Of a DNA stretch of 64,000 nt, positions 28,916 to 36,987 are shown piece after piece. The position numbers were made by a program, and so were the translations under genes. Each line of letters starts with the position of its first letter. The first letter of the stretch is position 1. Origin of the DNA: Alteribacillus sp. YIM 98480 (lineage in GTDB: Bacteria > Bacillota > Bacilli > Bacillales > Marinococcaceae); contig NZ_VTOK01000007.1 in assembly GCF_009765375.1 (NCBI RefSeq), positions 124,001 through 188,000 of the forward strand. Reading direction: 5' to 3'. Under the pieces are notes generated by a model. The model saw nothing but the letters and a program-made list of their open reading frames with translations, was not told the origin of the DNA and did not search any database.

Positions 28916-30184
28916 ATGGCTAATGGAGAAAAGATTACAACAAATAATGGAGTATTAAATGTACCAGATGAACCAGTGATTCCTTATATTGAAGGAGATG
29001 GAATCGGACCTGACATTTGGGCTGCAGCCAATAAAGTTTTAGATGCTGCTGTGGAGAAAGCCTACAACGGGAAAAAGAAAATTCATTGGAAAGAAATCCT
29101 CGTAGGGGAAAAAGCTTACAACAACACGGGAGAATGGCTTCCTGAAGAATCTCTTCAAACCATTCGTGAATACTTAATCGCTATTAAAGGACCTTTGACT
29201 ACCCCAATTGGCGGAGGTATTCGTTCTTTGAATGTTGCTCTTCGTCAAAAACTCGATTTATTTACATGCCTTCGTCCGGTTCGTCATTTTACAGGCGTAC
29301 CTTCCCCTGTTAAACGTCCAGAAGATGTTAACATGGCTATTTTCCGTGAAAACACAGAAGACATTTATGCAGGAATTGAATACAAAGAAGGAACGGATGA
29401 AGCAAAGAAAGTAGTGGAATTCCTTCAAAACGAAATGGGAGCAACAAATATCCGTTTCCCTGAAACTTCTGGTATCGGCATTAAGCCTATATCTAAAGAA
29501 GGTACAGAACGTCTAGTACGTGCCGCTATCGATTTTGCCCTTCAAGAAGGCCGTAAGAGTGTAACATTGGTTCATAAAGGAAACATCATGAAGTTTACAG
29601 AAGGTGCTTTTAAAGCTTGGGGTTATGAGCTTGCAGAACGCGAATATGGTGATAAAGTCTTTACTTGGAACCAATACGATGAAATCGTAGAAAAAGAAGG
29701 TAAAGACGCAGCAAATGCAGCACAGCAAAAAGCAGAAGACGAAGGCAAAATTATCATTAAAGATGCGATTGCAGACATTTTCTTGCAGCAAATTCTTACT
29801 CGTCCGAAAGAGTTTGATGTAGTAGCTACTATGAACCTGAACGGTGACTATGTTTCCGATGCGCTTGCAGCTCAAGTCGGCGGAATTGGTATTGCACCGG
29901 GAGCAAACATTAACTATGAATCCGGCCACGCTATTTTTGAAGCTACGCATGGGACAGCACCAAAATATGCTGGATTGGACAAAGTTAATCCTTCCTCTGT
30001 CATCCTATCCGGAGAACTACTGCTTCGCCACCTAGGCTGGAATGAAGCTGCTGAGCTTGTTCTTCAATCCATGGATAAAACGATTGGAAGCAAAGTAGTT
30101 ACTTATGACTTTGCCCGTTTAATGGATGGAGCAACAGAAGTAAAATGTTCTGAGTTTGGTGATGAGCTCATTAAAAACATGTAA
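28916..30184 (+). CDS. icd: Isocitrate dehydrogenase (NADP)
   Basis: Oxidatively decarboxylates isocitrate to 2-oxoglutarate with NADP. It is 422 residues, as in B. subtilis. The substrate loop [13 protein letters not shown] contains the Ser that is phosphorylated in E. coli, and the Arg residues that bind isocitrate are in LRPVRHFTG. Mg/substrate residues are in [10 protein letters not shown] and [14 protein letters not shown], and NADP binding includes HGTAPKYAG. The ribosome binding site AGGAGG lies 8 nt before the ATG. There are 132 nt between citZ and icd without a terminator, so read-through transcription is likely. Confidence 0.97.
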   Translation: MANGEKITTNNGVLNVPDEPVIPYIEGDGIGPDIWAAANKVLDAAVEKAYNGKKKIHWKEILVGEKAYNNTGEWLPEESLQTIREYLIAIKGPLTTPIGGGIRSLNVALRQKLDLFTCLRPVRHFTGVPSPVKRPEDVNMAIFRENTEDIYAGIEYKEGTDEAKKVVEFLQNEMGATNIRFPETSGIGIKPISKEGTERLVRAAIDFALQEGRKSVTLVHKGNIMKFTEGAFKAWGYELAEREYGDKVFTWNQYDEIVEKEGKDAANAAQQKAEDEGKIIIKDAIADIFLQQILTRPKEFDVVATMNLNGDYVSDALAAQVGGIGIAPGANINYESGHAIFEATHGTAPKYAGLDKVNPSSVILSGELLLRHLGWNEAAELVLQSMDKTIGSKVVTYDFARLMDGATEVKCSEFGDELIKNM

Positions 30185-30208
30185 TATAACGGAGGAGGAA
30201 AAATAATC

Positions 30209-31153
30209 ATGGCAATTAAACGTAGAAAAGTCTCTGTTATAGGAGCTGGTTTTACCGGTGCGACAACAGCATTAATGACCGCACAAAAAGAACTTGGCGA
30301 TGTTGTTTTAGTTGATATTCCTGACATGGAAGACCCAACAAAAGGGAAAGCGCTCGATATGCTCGAAGCAACTCCGGTTGAAGGGGCCGATGTAAACGTT
30401 AGAGGAACTTCTAATTACGAAGATACCGCGGGTTCTGATGTCGTTGTTATTACTGCTGGAATCGCTAGAAAACCTGGTATGAGCCGTGATGACCTCGTTA
30501 ATACAAACGCTAAAATCATGAAGTCCGTAACAAATGAGATTGTGAAACATTCTCCGGATTGCTATATTATTGTACTCACTAACCCTGCAGATGCGATGAC
30601 TTATACGGTTTATAAAGAATCCGGCTTTCCGAAAAACCGCGTAATTGGACAGTCAGGTGTATTAGATACTGCACGTTTCCGTACGTTTGTCGCGCAAGAG
30701 TTAGGTTTTTCAGTAGAAGATATTCAAGGATTTGTACTTGGCGGTCACGGTGATGATATGGTACCGCTTATCCGTTATTCGAATGCAGGCGGTGTACCTT
30801 TAACCAAACTTATCTCTCAAGACCGCATTGATTCGATTGTCGAACGTACGAGAAAAGGCGGCGGTGAAATCGTAGGACTGCTAGGGAACGGCAGCGCTTA
30901 TTATGCTCCGGCTGCTTCTCTTACACAAATGGTAGAAGCCATTCTGAAAGATAAAAAGCGTGTTCTTCCAACGATTGCTTATTTAGAAGGGGAATACGGT
31001 TATGAAGATCTTTATGTCGGTGTTCCTACTGTGTTAGGTGGAGACGGTATAGAGAAAATCATCGAGCTGGATTTGACTGACGAAGAAAAAGCTGAATTTG
31101 CTAAATCAGTAAAGTCTGTTCGCAGTGTAATGGAAGCTCTTCCAAAAGAATAA
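30209..31153 (+). CDS. mdh: Malate dehydrogenase
   Basis: NAD-dependent interconversion of malate and oxaloacetate. It is 314 residues and of the lactate-dehydrogenase-like bacterial type. The NAD loop [10 protein letters not shown] is near residues 12-21. Substrate Arg residues are in [14 protein letters not shown], and the catalytic His is in [10 protein letters not shown]. The ribosome binding site GGAGGAGG lies just before the start, 24 nt after icd, so icd-mdh are co-transcribed. It ends with a strong terminator closing the citZ-icd-mdh cluster. Confidence 0.98.
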   Translation: MAIKRRKVSVIGAGFTGATTALMTAQKELGDVVLVDIPDMEDPTKGKALDMLEATPVEGADVNVRGTSNYEDTAGSDVVVITAGIARKPGMSRDDLVNTNAKIMKSVTNEIVKHSPDCYIIVLTNPADAMTYTVYKESGFPKNRVIGQSGVLDTARFRTFVAQELGFSVEDIQGFVLGGHGDDMVPLIRYSNAGGVPLTKLISQDRIDSIVERTRKGGGEIVGLLGNGSAYYAPAASLTQMVEAILKDKKRVLPTIAYLEGEYGYEDLYVGVPTVLGGDGIEKIIELDLTDEEKAEFAKSVKSVRSVMEALPKE

Positions 31154-31162
31154 ACAATAAAG

Positions 31163-31200
31163 GGTCAGCTGTGATAGGTAAAAAACAGCTGGCCTTTTTT
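31163..31200 (+). terminator. Terminator after mdh
   Basis: GGTCAGCTGT pairs with ACAGCTGGCC (one GU pair), followed by TTTTTT. Confidence 0.92.
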
Positions 31201-31370
31201 GCACTAATAGGAAAGCATAAAATTTTAGCGTGGATGAATCATGAGGAAATCAGTATAAGTGCAACTAGGCAATCGCCTTCGCCTAAAAGCTTGCTGCTAG
31301 CAAGTCCGCAGCAGATGAATCCTGTTATTCAGTCAATGCCCAACTTAAAATGGTAAAACGGCATTGGTAT

Positions 31371-31400
31371 TTGAGGGAATATGGAAGGTTATAGTATGAT
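31371..31400 (+). promoter_or_regulatory. Candidate phoPR promoter
   Basis: TTGAGG (31371-31376), an 18-nt spacer and TATGAT (31395-31400), 85 nt before the phoP start. I see no clear Pho-box repeats. Nothing else is recognisable in the 285 nt between the mdh terminator and phoP. Confidence 0.45.
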
Positions 31401-31485
31401 GAAAAAGAGGAACAGGGGATAACAATGAAACCGGAATAATTTTAGTCACTGACTGAAGGGGGACAGTGGCAGATGGAGGAAAATT

Positions 31486-32205
31486 ATGCCGCAAAGATTG
31501 CTTGTTGTTGATGACGAAGAATCAATTATTACACTCCTTTCCTACAATTTGGAACAGTCAGGGTTTCAAGTAGATACGGCCATGGACGGGAAAGAAGCAA
31601 TGGAAAAAGTCAAGGGGACAGCTTATGATTTGGTAGTGCTTGATCTCATGCTTCCTGAAATAGATGGTCTAGAAGTGTGCAGACAAATACGTCAGGAAAA
31701 ATTAAGTATACCTATTTTGATGCTGACAGCAAAAGATGATGAATTTGATAAAGTGCTGGGCCTTGAGCTTGGAGCCGATGACTATATGACAAAACCGTTC
31801 AGCCCAAGGGAATTAGTGGCAAGAGTGAAAGCCATTTTAAGACGAGTTGAGTATGTTCCTGCTGTGCAACAAAAAGAAGAAATCAACACAGATAAAAAAA
31901 TAGTTATTGGACATTTGACCATTTTTCCGGATAACTATGAAGTATATGTGAAAGAGGAGCAATTAGAACTTACCCCAAAAGAATTTGAATTGCTTTTATA
32001 TTTATCGAATAATAAAGGAAGGGTAATGACAAGAGACCAGCTTTTAAATGCGGTATGGAATTACGAATTTGTGGGGGATACAAGGATAGTTGATGTACAT
32101 ATAAGCCATCTGCGTGAAAAAATTGAACCTAATACAAAAAAACCAGTATACATTAAAACGGTAAGAGGACTGGGTTACAAATTTGAGGAGCCGCCTTCTG
32201 CATGA
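31486..32205 (+). CDS. phoP: Phosphate-starvation response regulator PhoP
   Basis: A 239-residue OmpR-type DNA-binding response regulator. The receiver domain (1-120) has acidic pocket Asp9-Asp10, phospho-acceptor Asp53 (VVLDLMLP) and Lys in MTKPFSP. The C-terminal winged helix (about 135-235) has LTPKEFELLLYL and TRIVDVHISHLREKI. Assignment to PhoP rests on overall similarity and position (mdh-phoP-phoR-...-polA, as in B. subtilis). The ribosome binding site GATGGAGG lies before the ATG. It overlaps phoR by 4 nt (ATGA) and is translationally coupled to it. Confidence 0.93.
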   Translation: MPQRLLVVDDEESIITLLSYNLEQSGFQVDTAMDGKEAMEKVKGTAYDLVVLDLMLPEIDGLEVCRQIRQEKLSIPILMLTAKDDEFDKVLGLELGADDYMTKPFSPRELVARVKAILRRVEYVPAVQQKEEINTDKKIVIGHLTIFPDNYEVYVKEEQLELTPKEFELLLYLSNNKGRVMTRDQLLNAVWNYEFVGDTRIVDVHISHLREKIEPNTKKPVYIKTVRGLGYKFEEPPSA

Positions 32206-33956
32206 TGAAATTTCGGACAAGACTTGTTTTTGGATTAATGATTGCCATATTATTTGTTTTAGCTGCCTTAGGAATCCTTCTCGGCCAGTTGTTGAAAGGT
32301 TTTTATGTGGATCAATTAGAAGAAAGACTTGGAAAAGAAGCATCTATGGCTGCTTTAGCAATGGAAGATATAGAAAAAACAGAGTGGCAGGAATATGCGG
32401 AAGAATTAGCTAAAAGGCTGGATGTTAGGGTAACAATTATAGAAGATGACGGGGACGTTGCTGGAGAAACTGCAGAAGGACCACAAGCTGCAGAAAATAA
32501 TTTAGAAAGACCTGAAATCGAACAGGCTGATGAAGATGGAGGCACCACTATACGTTACAGCTCTACGGCGGAGGAAGAACTTCTTTATTATGCCTATCCT
32601 TTTCAATATGGAGAAGAGGAAAATGGATATGTACGTTTAGCTATGCCAGTGGAGCGAATAGGTGAAGTGAATCAGAAGCTATGGATCTTTCTAGCAGTTA
32701 GTTTTTCGATAGCTTTTATTATTATTTTGTCATTAAGCTATCGTATTGCTAACCAGCTGACACGTCCAATTGGACAAGTTACCGATGTGGCCAAACAATT
32801 AGCCAAAGGAAACTTTAAAGCAAGAACTTATGAAGGTACAAAAGATGAAATAGGTCAGTTAACTAGATCCATTAATATTCTTGCTTATAATCTTGATCAA
32901 ATTACGAGACAGTACCAGACACAGCAGGAAAGATTAGAAGCTTTAATTGACCATATGGGCAGCGGGCTCATATTCATTAATGACCGCGGAGATATATCAT
33001 TAATTAACCAATACTGTAAAGACATATTTGATGCAGATACAGATCAATGGCTGCAGCAATTGTATTATCAAGTGATTGAAGACAAGAAACTGATTCAGCT
33101 TATTCAGCAAATATTTTTGACAGAAGTGAAAGTCCGAAGTCAAGTACAACTAAATACACGCTTAAATGTAAGCCATTATGATGTGTATGGTGCTCCTATT
33201 GTAGGAGAAAAGGACAGGCTGCGAGGAATCGTGCTCGTTTTACATGACATAACGGAATTAAAAAAACTCGAGCAAATACGCAAAGATTTTGTTGCTAATG
33301 TTTCTCATGAATTAAAAACACCGGTGACTTCTTTAAAAGGGTTTACGGAAACGCTGCTTGACGGAGCGATGGAAGATGAACGAGCTAGAAAGCAGTTTCT
33401 AGATATTATCTGGAAGGAAAGCGACCGTCTCCAAGATCTTATTAGTGACCTATTAGAGCTCTCGAAAATTGAAAAAGAATACTTTGAATTAAACTGGCAA
33501 AAGGTGAACGTGACGGAATCGGTAGAAGAAGTTGTAGAATTATTACGGCCTAAAGCAAAGAATAAAAAGCTAGATCTATTGGTTGATGTTCCAGATGATA
33601 TCTATATGGAAGGAGATACTTCAAGGTTTAAACAAATAATTATTAACCTTGTTACGAATGCTATCGTTTATACTCCAGAAGAGGGAAGTATCCACGTGTA
33701 TGTTAAAAAAGAAGAAGAGTCTGTTGTCGTCTCCGTTAAAGATACAGGCATTGGTATTAGTGAGGAAGAACTGCCTCGGATTTTCGAGCGGTTTTACCGT
33801 GTAAATAAAGACAGAAGCAGAAATTCTGGCGGTACCGGTCTTGGGTTAGCAATAGTAAAGCATCTGGTTGAGGCTCACCATGCTTCAATCAACGTGTATA
33901 GCGAGAAAAATAAAGGAACTACTTTTATTATTCGGTTCCCGGAAACAAGAGAATGA
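32202..33956 (+). CDS. phoR: Phosphate sensor histidine kinase PhoR
   Basis: A 584-residue membrane sensor kinase paired with PhoP. It has two membrane helices (about 8-30 and 163-185) bounding an acidic extracytoplasmic sensor domain. HAMP follows (about 186-240), then a PAS domain (about 245-355) and HisKA with phospho-acceptor His369 (NVSHELKTP). The HATPase domain is complete with N-box NLVTNAIVYTP, G1 DTGIGI and G2 GGTGLGLAIV. Two ATGs are adjacent (32202, 32205). The first overlaps the phoP stop. The extracytoplasmic domain is unusually rich in Glu/Asp, as expected in salt-tolerant bacteria. Confidence 0.93.
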   Translation: MMKFRTRLVFGLMIAILFVLAALGILLGQLLKGFYVDQLEERLGKEASMAALAMEDIEKTEWQEYAEELAKRLDVRVTIIEDDGDVAGETAEGPQAAENNLERPEIEQADEDGGTTIRYSSTAEEELLYYAYPFQYGEEENGYVRLAMPVERIGEVNQKLWIFLAVSFSIAFIIILSLSYRIANQLTRPIGQVTDVAKQLAKGNFKARTYEGTKDEIGQLTRSINILAYNLDQITRQYQTQQERLEALIDHMGSGLIFINDRGDISLINQYCKDIFDADTDQWLQQLYYQVIEDKKLIQLIQQIFLTEVKVRSQVQLNTRLNVSHYDVYGAPIVGEKDRLRGIVLVLHDITELKKLEQIRKDFVANVSHELKTPVTSLKGFTETLLDGAMEDERARKQFLDIIWKESDRLQDLISDLLELSKIEKEYFELNWQKVNVTESVEEVVELLRPKAKNKKLDLLVDVPDDIYMEGDTSRFKQIIINLVTNAIVYTPEEGSIHVYVKKEEESVVVSVKDTGIGISEEELPRIFERFYRVNKDRSRNSGGTGLGLAIVKHLVEAHHASINVYSEKNKGTTFIIRFPETRE

Positions 33957-34304
33957 ATTTCATCATTTTTAGTCCCACGGCGACAGGGTTTTCAAAACGA
34001 AAAAAAGGGAGTACCTCTCCAAATCTTTTAGAATAGTTACCACACAATTCTAAGAGATCGGAGGGAAACTCTCTTTGTCTACGTATTTTCGACAAGAGAA
34101 CCTGCTTTTTTTTTAAGAGCGACTTATGAAATTGATTCAAGAGAATGAACAAAATAAAACAATCTTTACAAAACCTTAACAACTACTAAATGACTACTTA
34201 ACTTTATGGGATTATTATTTAAAGGGAACGGTTTCATTATCTGTTTTGCTGATCTTTGATTCATCCCTTCAATCAGCTGACAGACTGAAACATCCCCTTT
34301 GAAA

Positions 34305-34341
34305 GACGAAAGCCTCCCCTTGGCTTTCGTCTTATTTATTG
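34305..34341 (+). terminator. Terminator 1 downstream of phoR
   Basis: GACGAAAGCC pairs perfectly with GGCTTTCGTC (10 bp), followed by TTATTTATT. It lies about 350 nt after phoR, so it may end the phoPR transcript or a short unrecognised RNA. Confidence 0.75.
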
Positions 34342-34363
34342 CGAGATTGAATAGAGCTGCAAT

Positions 34364-34407
34364 AAAGAACGGAGTTTGGTTTAGTTTTCCAAGCTCCGTT
34401 CTTTTTT
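34364..34407 (+). terminator. Terminator 2 downstream of phoR
   Basis: AAGAACGGAG pairs with CTCCGTTCTT, with an additional TTGG/CCAA extension (bulged), followed by TTTTTT. It sits 22 nt after terminator 1 and its T tract runs straight into a family-1 repeat. Confidence 0.9.
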
Positions 34408-34559
34408 AAAAGATAAGAAATTATAAATATTTGGCGTTTTTGATGTCTAGCTCCAGCGCCCAGCCGCTCAGGCGCACACGATAAAAAGGAACTTTTGCTT
34501 ACCCTGCGCGAAAGCTCCAGAACCTGTCGCGGCTGACCAGGTCGCTTGCACTTTTCTTA
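34408..34559 (+). repeat. Dispersed intergenic repeat, family 1, copy B
   Basis: AAAAGATAAGAAATTATAAA starts right after a poly-T tract and continues TTGGCGTTTTTGATGTCTAGC, then CAGCGCCCAGCCGCTCAGGCGC and ACACGATAAAAAGGAACTTTTGCT. It ends CGCTTGCACTTTTCTTA. It is nearly identical to copy A over the first 110 nt. A second, partial unit (GAAAGTAAAAATATTTAGCG through CTACTCGCTCGAGATG) follows at 34567-34626. Confidence 0.8.
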
Positions 34560-34829
34560 GCACTGATAGAAAGTAAAAATATTTAGCGTTTTAAATGTCT
34601 AGCACAAGCGTCTACTCGCTCGAGATGTTTGTATTATTCTTATGAAAATCTTTTTCGAATAATGGATGGAAAGTCGTTTCATTTGTAATATAATGAAAAA
34701 GGTACTTACTGCATCAATAGTACAAGACGATGGATAAACAAGGAAGATTATTCTTTCTTTGGATCCATTGAAACCTATTGGGGGCTTCTTTCGTAAAAGA
34801 TTGCTAGACAAAAAAAGGGGGTTAAGTAT

Positions 34830-35849
34830 TTGTTAAACATAAAACAAATTATATTGGGCTTTTTTTCACTACTAGGAATCGTGATATTAGCTTTATTTCT
34901 ATTTACAGGCTGGTATACGGTAGATGAATCAGAACAAGCGGCCCTTATTACGTTTGGAAAGGTAGATGAGACAGTTACGGAGCCCGGCCTTAAATTTAAA
35001 CTGCCGTGGCCGATTCAAAAAGCAGAGATTCTGTCTGTTTCTACTAATAGTTTAAGAGTTGGGTATGAAGCATCCGATGATGGGGAAGTGACTGATTATA
35101 ATGACGAAGCTAAGATGATAACCGGTGATGAAAACATATTATTCGTAGATCTCGTAGTCCAATGGCGAATTACAGAGCCGGAAGAATACTTATTTAATGC
35201 GAATGAGCCTGATAACATATTATACCAAGCTTCCTCTGCGTCCTTGCGCGGTGTAATCGGAAGCTCCGAAGTAGATGATGTGCTCACCGATCAAAGAGCA
35301 GAAATTGAAGGAACCGTGTTAGAATCTTTAACGGAACTTGTAGAGAGATACCAAATTGGTATTACTGTTATGGATGTGAAGCTGCAAGATGTAGAACTTC
35401 CGACAGAAGATGTCCGTCAAGCTTTCACTGCTGTAACGGACGCTCGTGAAGAACGGCTTACTAAGATTAATGAAGCTCAAAAGTACCGTAACCAAGAAAT
35501 TAATGAAGCAGAAGGGGAAAAAGATGCTGTCATTTCGAGAGCAGAAGGTAGAAAAGCAGAACGTTTAGAACAAGCGCGCGGGGAAACGTCTCGATTTAAT
35601 GCCTTATATGACGAGTATATCAATGATCCAGAAGTCACTAGACAACGTCTGGTATTAGAAACGATAGAAGATGTGCTGCCTGATACAGAAATGTATATCA
35701 TTGATAGTCAGCAAGATACAGTAAATTATCTTCCAATCCGCCCATTAGATAAAAATAGCGGAGAAGCAGCTGTGGCAGATGAAAACAGCCAAAACAACCA
35801 ATCTGGAGAAGAAAACACCGATCAAGGAGGCGAGTCGGATGGCAGATGA
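34830..35849 (+). CDS. hflK: SPFH-domain membrane protease modulator HflK
   Basis: A 339-residue membrane-anchored SPFH/prohibitin protein. In E. coli HflK-HflC form a large complex around the FtsH protease and restrain it. There is one N-terminal membrane helix (about 6-28), an SPFH domain (about 30-220) and a long charged coiled coil rich in Glu/Ala (about 210-270). The C-terminal tail is acidic and Gln/Asn-rich. The start is TTG 34830 after AAAAGGGGG. It overlaps hflC by 11 nt. No ftsH gene is nearby. hflKC at this position is absent from B. subtilis, to my knowledge, but occurs in several alkaliphilic Bacillaceae. Confidence 0.92.
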   Translation: MLNIKQIILGFFSLLGIVILALFLFTGWYTVDESEQAALITFGKVDETVTEPGLKFKLPWPIQKAEILSVSTNSLRVGYEASDDGEVTDYNDEAKMITGDENILFVDLVVQWRITEPEEYLFNANEPDNILYQASSASLRGVIGSSEVDDVLTDQRAEIEGTVLESLTELVERYQIGITVMDVKLQDVELPTEDVRQAFTAVTDAREERLTKINEAQKYRNQEINEAEGEKDAVISRAEGRKAERLEQARGETSRFNALYDEYINDPEVTRQRLVLETIEDVLPDTEMYIIDSQQDTVNYLPIRPLDKNSGEAAVADENSQNNQSGEENTDQGGESDGR

Positions 35850-36774
35850 TAATAATGTATTTGATATGAGTGAAAAACAATCCGGCGGCTCCTGGACAAA
35901 GTGGGTTCGCACAGCGGTTATCATCATTGTGTTATTGTTTCTTCTTATTGTAGGATTAATGAATGTATTCATTGTAGAGCAAGGAGAATATAAAGTAGTT
36001 ACTCAATTTGGGGAAGTAGTCCGGATCGAAGAACAACCAGGTATAAGTGCAAAGATCCCATTTATTCAACAAGTAGCCTCGCTGCCAAAATATCAAATGA
36101 ACTACGATATCACTTCCGCTGAAATTAATACACTCGATAAAAAAAGAGTGCTCGTTGATAACTATGCAGTTTGGAGAGTAGAAAATCCTCAAGCTATGAT
36201 TGCGAATGCCAAAACGATCGAAAATGCCGAATCAATAATGGCCAATTATATTAATTCCGTCATCCGCTCAGAGCTGGGTCAATTAGAATTTGAACAAATT
36301 ATTAATGAAGATGACTCAGCAAGAGGCGATGTTAATGAAATGGTAAGCAGCCGTGTGAACGAACTGCTTGAAGAAGGAAATTACGGCATCGCTTTAACCG
36401 ATGTTCGAATGAAAAGAACCGACCTGCCCGAAGATAATGAAAAAGCTGTGTACCGCCGCATGATTTCAGAAAGGGAATCGACAGCACAAGAATACTTATC
36501 AGAAGGGGATGCAGAAGCAAATCGTATTCGAGCTAATACAGACAAGGAAGTAACGGAAATGATCTCAACCGCAGAAGCTGATGCTGAAGAAATAATCGGT
36601 GAAGGCGAAGGGGAAGCTGCTGAAATATACAATGACGCATTCAGTCGCGATCCAGAATTCTATGAGCTTTATAAGACACTGCAAACCTACGAAACGACAA
36701 TCGATGATGAAACGGTCATTGTTCTTCCCTCTGATTCACCATATGCTCGTATCCTAATGGGGTATGTAGACTAA
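35839..36774 (+). CDS. hflC: SPFH-domain membrane protease modulator HflC
   Basis: A 311-residue partner of HflK. There is one membrane helix (about 22-46, AVIIIVLLFLLIVGLMNVF), then an SPFH domain beginning EQGEYKVVTQFGEVVR and a coiled coil (about 200-265). It starts at ATG 35839 (MADDNNVF), with AAGGAGG about 9 nt upstream inside the end of hflK. A frame reaching back to 35779 overlaps hflK further and lacks a ribosome binding site. The two genes are coupled, and a strong terminator follows hflC. Confidence 0.93.
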   Translation: MADDNNVFDMSEKQSGGSWTKWVRTAVIIIVLLFLLIVGLMNVFIVEQGEYKVVTQFGEVVRIEEQPGISAKIPFIQQVASLPKYQMNYDITSAEINTLDKKRVLVDNYAVWRVENPQAMIANAKTIENAESIMANYINSVIRSELGQLEFEQIINEDDSARGDVNEMVSSRVNELLEEGNYGIALTDVRMKRTDLPEDNEKAVYRRMISERESTAQEYLSEGDAEANRIRANTDKEVTEMISTAEADAEEIIGEGEGEAAEIYNDAFSRDPEFYELYKTLQTYETTIDDETVIVLPSDSPYARILMGYVD

Positions 36775-36782
36775 AAAGCAGC

Positions 36783-36815
36783 AAGCAGTCCTTAATTAAG
36801 GACTGCTTTTTCTTT
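36783..36815 (+). terminator. Terminator after hflC
   Basis: A perfect palindromic stem, AAGCAGTCCTTAA with TTAAGGACTGCTT, is followed by TTTTC. Confidence 0.93.
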
Positions 36816-36987
36816 GCGTATGTGGAAATAACTGGTAAACCATACAAAGAAATGCGTTTGTTTAAACACCCGGCGGCAACCAGTTGAGCGCTGTGAATCC
36901 TGTGGAAGTAATAAATGCGTGTCTGTGATAAAATATATTTGGAAGAATTCAATAACGAACTATTTTAGATAGAGAGGGGCTTTCCCA

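Larger units (their letters stand above)
33957..34829. other. Long non-coding region between phoR and hflK
   Basis: 873 nt. The first part (33957-34300) has a hairpin TCTCTTTGTC/GACAAGAGA (34071-34098) followed by a T8 run. Two strong terminators come next in tandem (34305-34341, 34364-34407). Two copies of the family-1 repeat follow (34408-34559 and a partial one at 34567-34626), and then about 200 nt of unique sequence leading to hflK. No gene is supported on either strand. Confidence 0.65.

Noticed and set aside
31171-31356. 61-codon frame after mdh
   Set aside because: It starts within the mdh terminator stem and has no ribosome binding site.
33928-34182. 84-codon minus-strand frame at the 3' end of phoR
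   Set aside because: It overlaps phoR, lacks a ribosome binding site and spans a hairpin with a T tract. The peptide looks protein-like in places, but I cannot support it.
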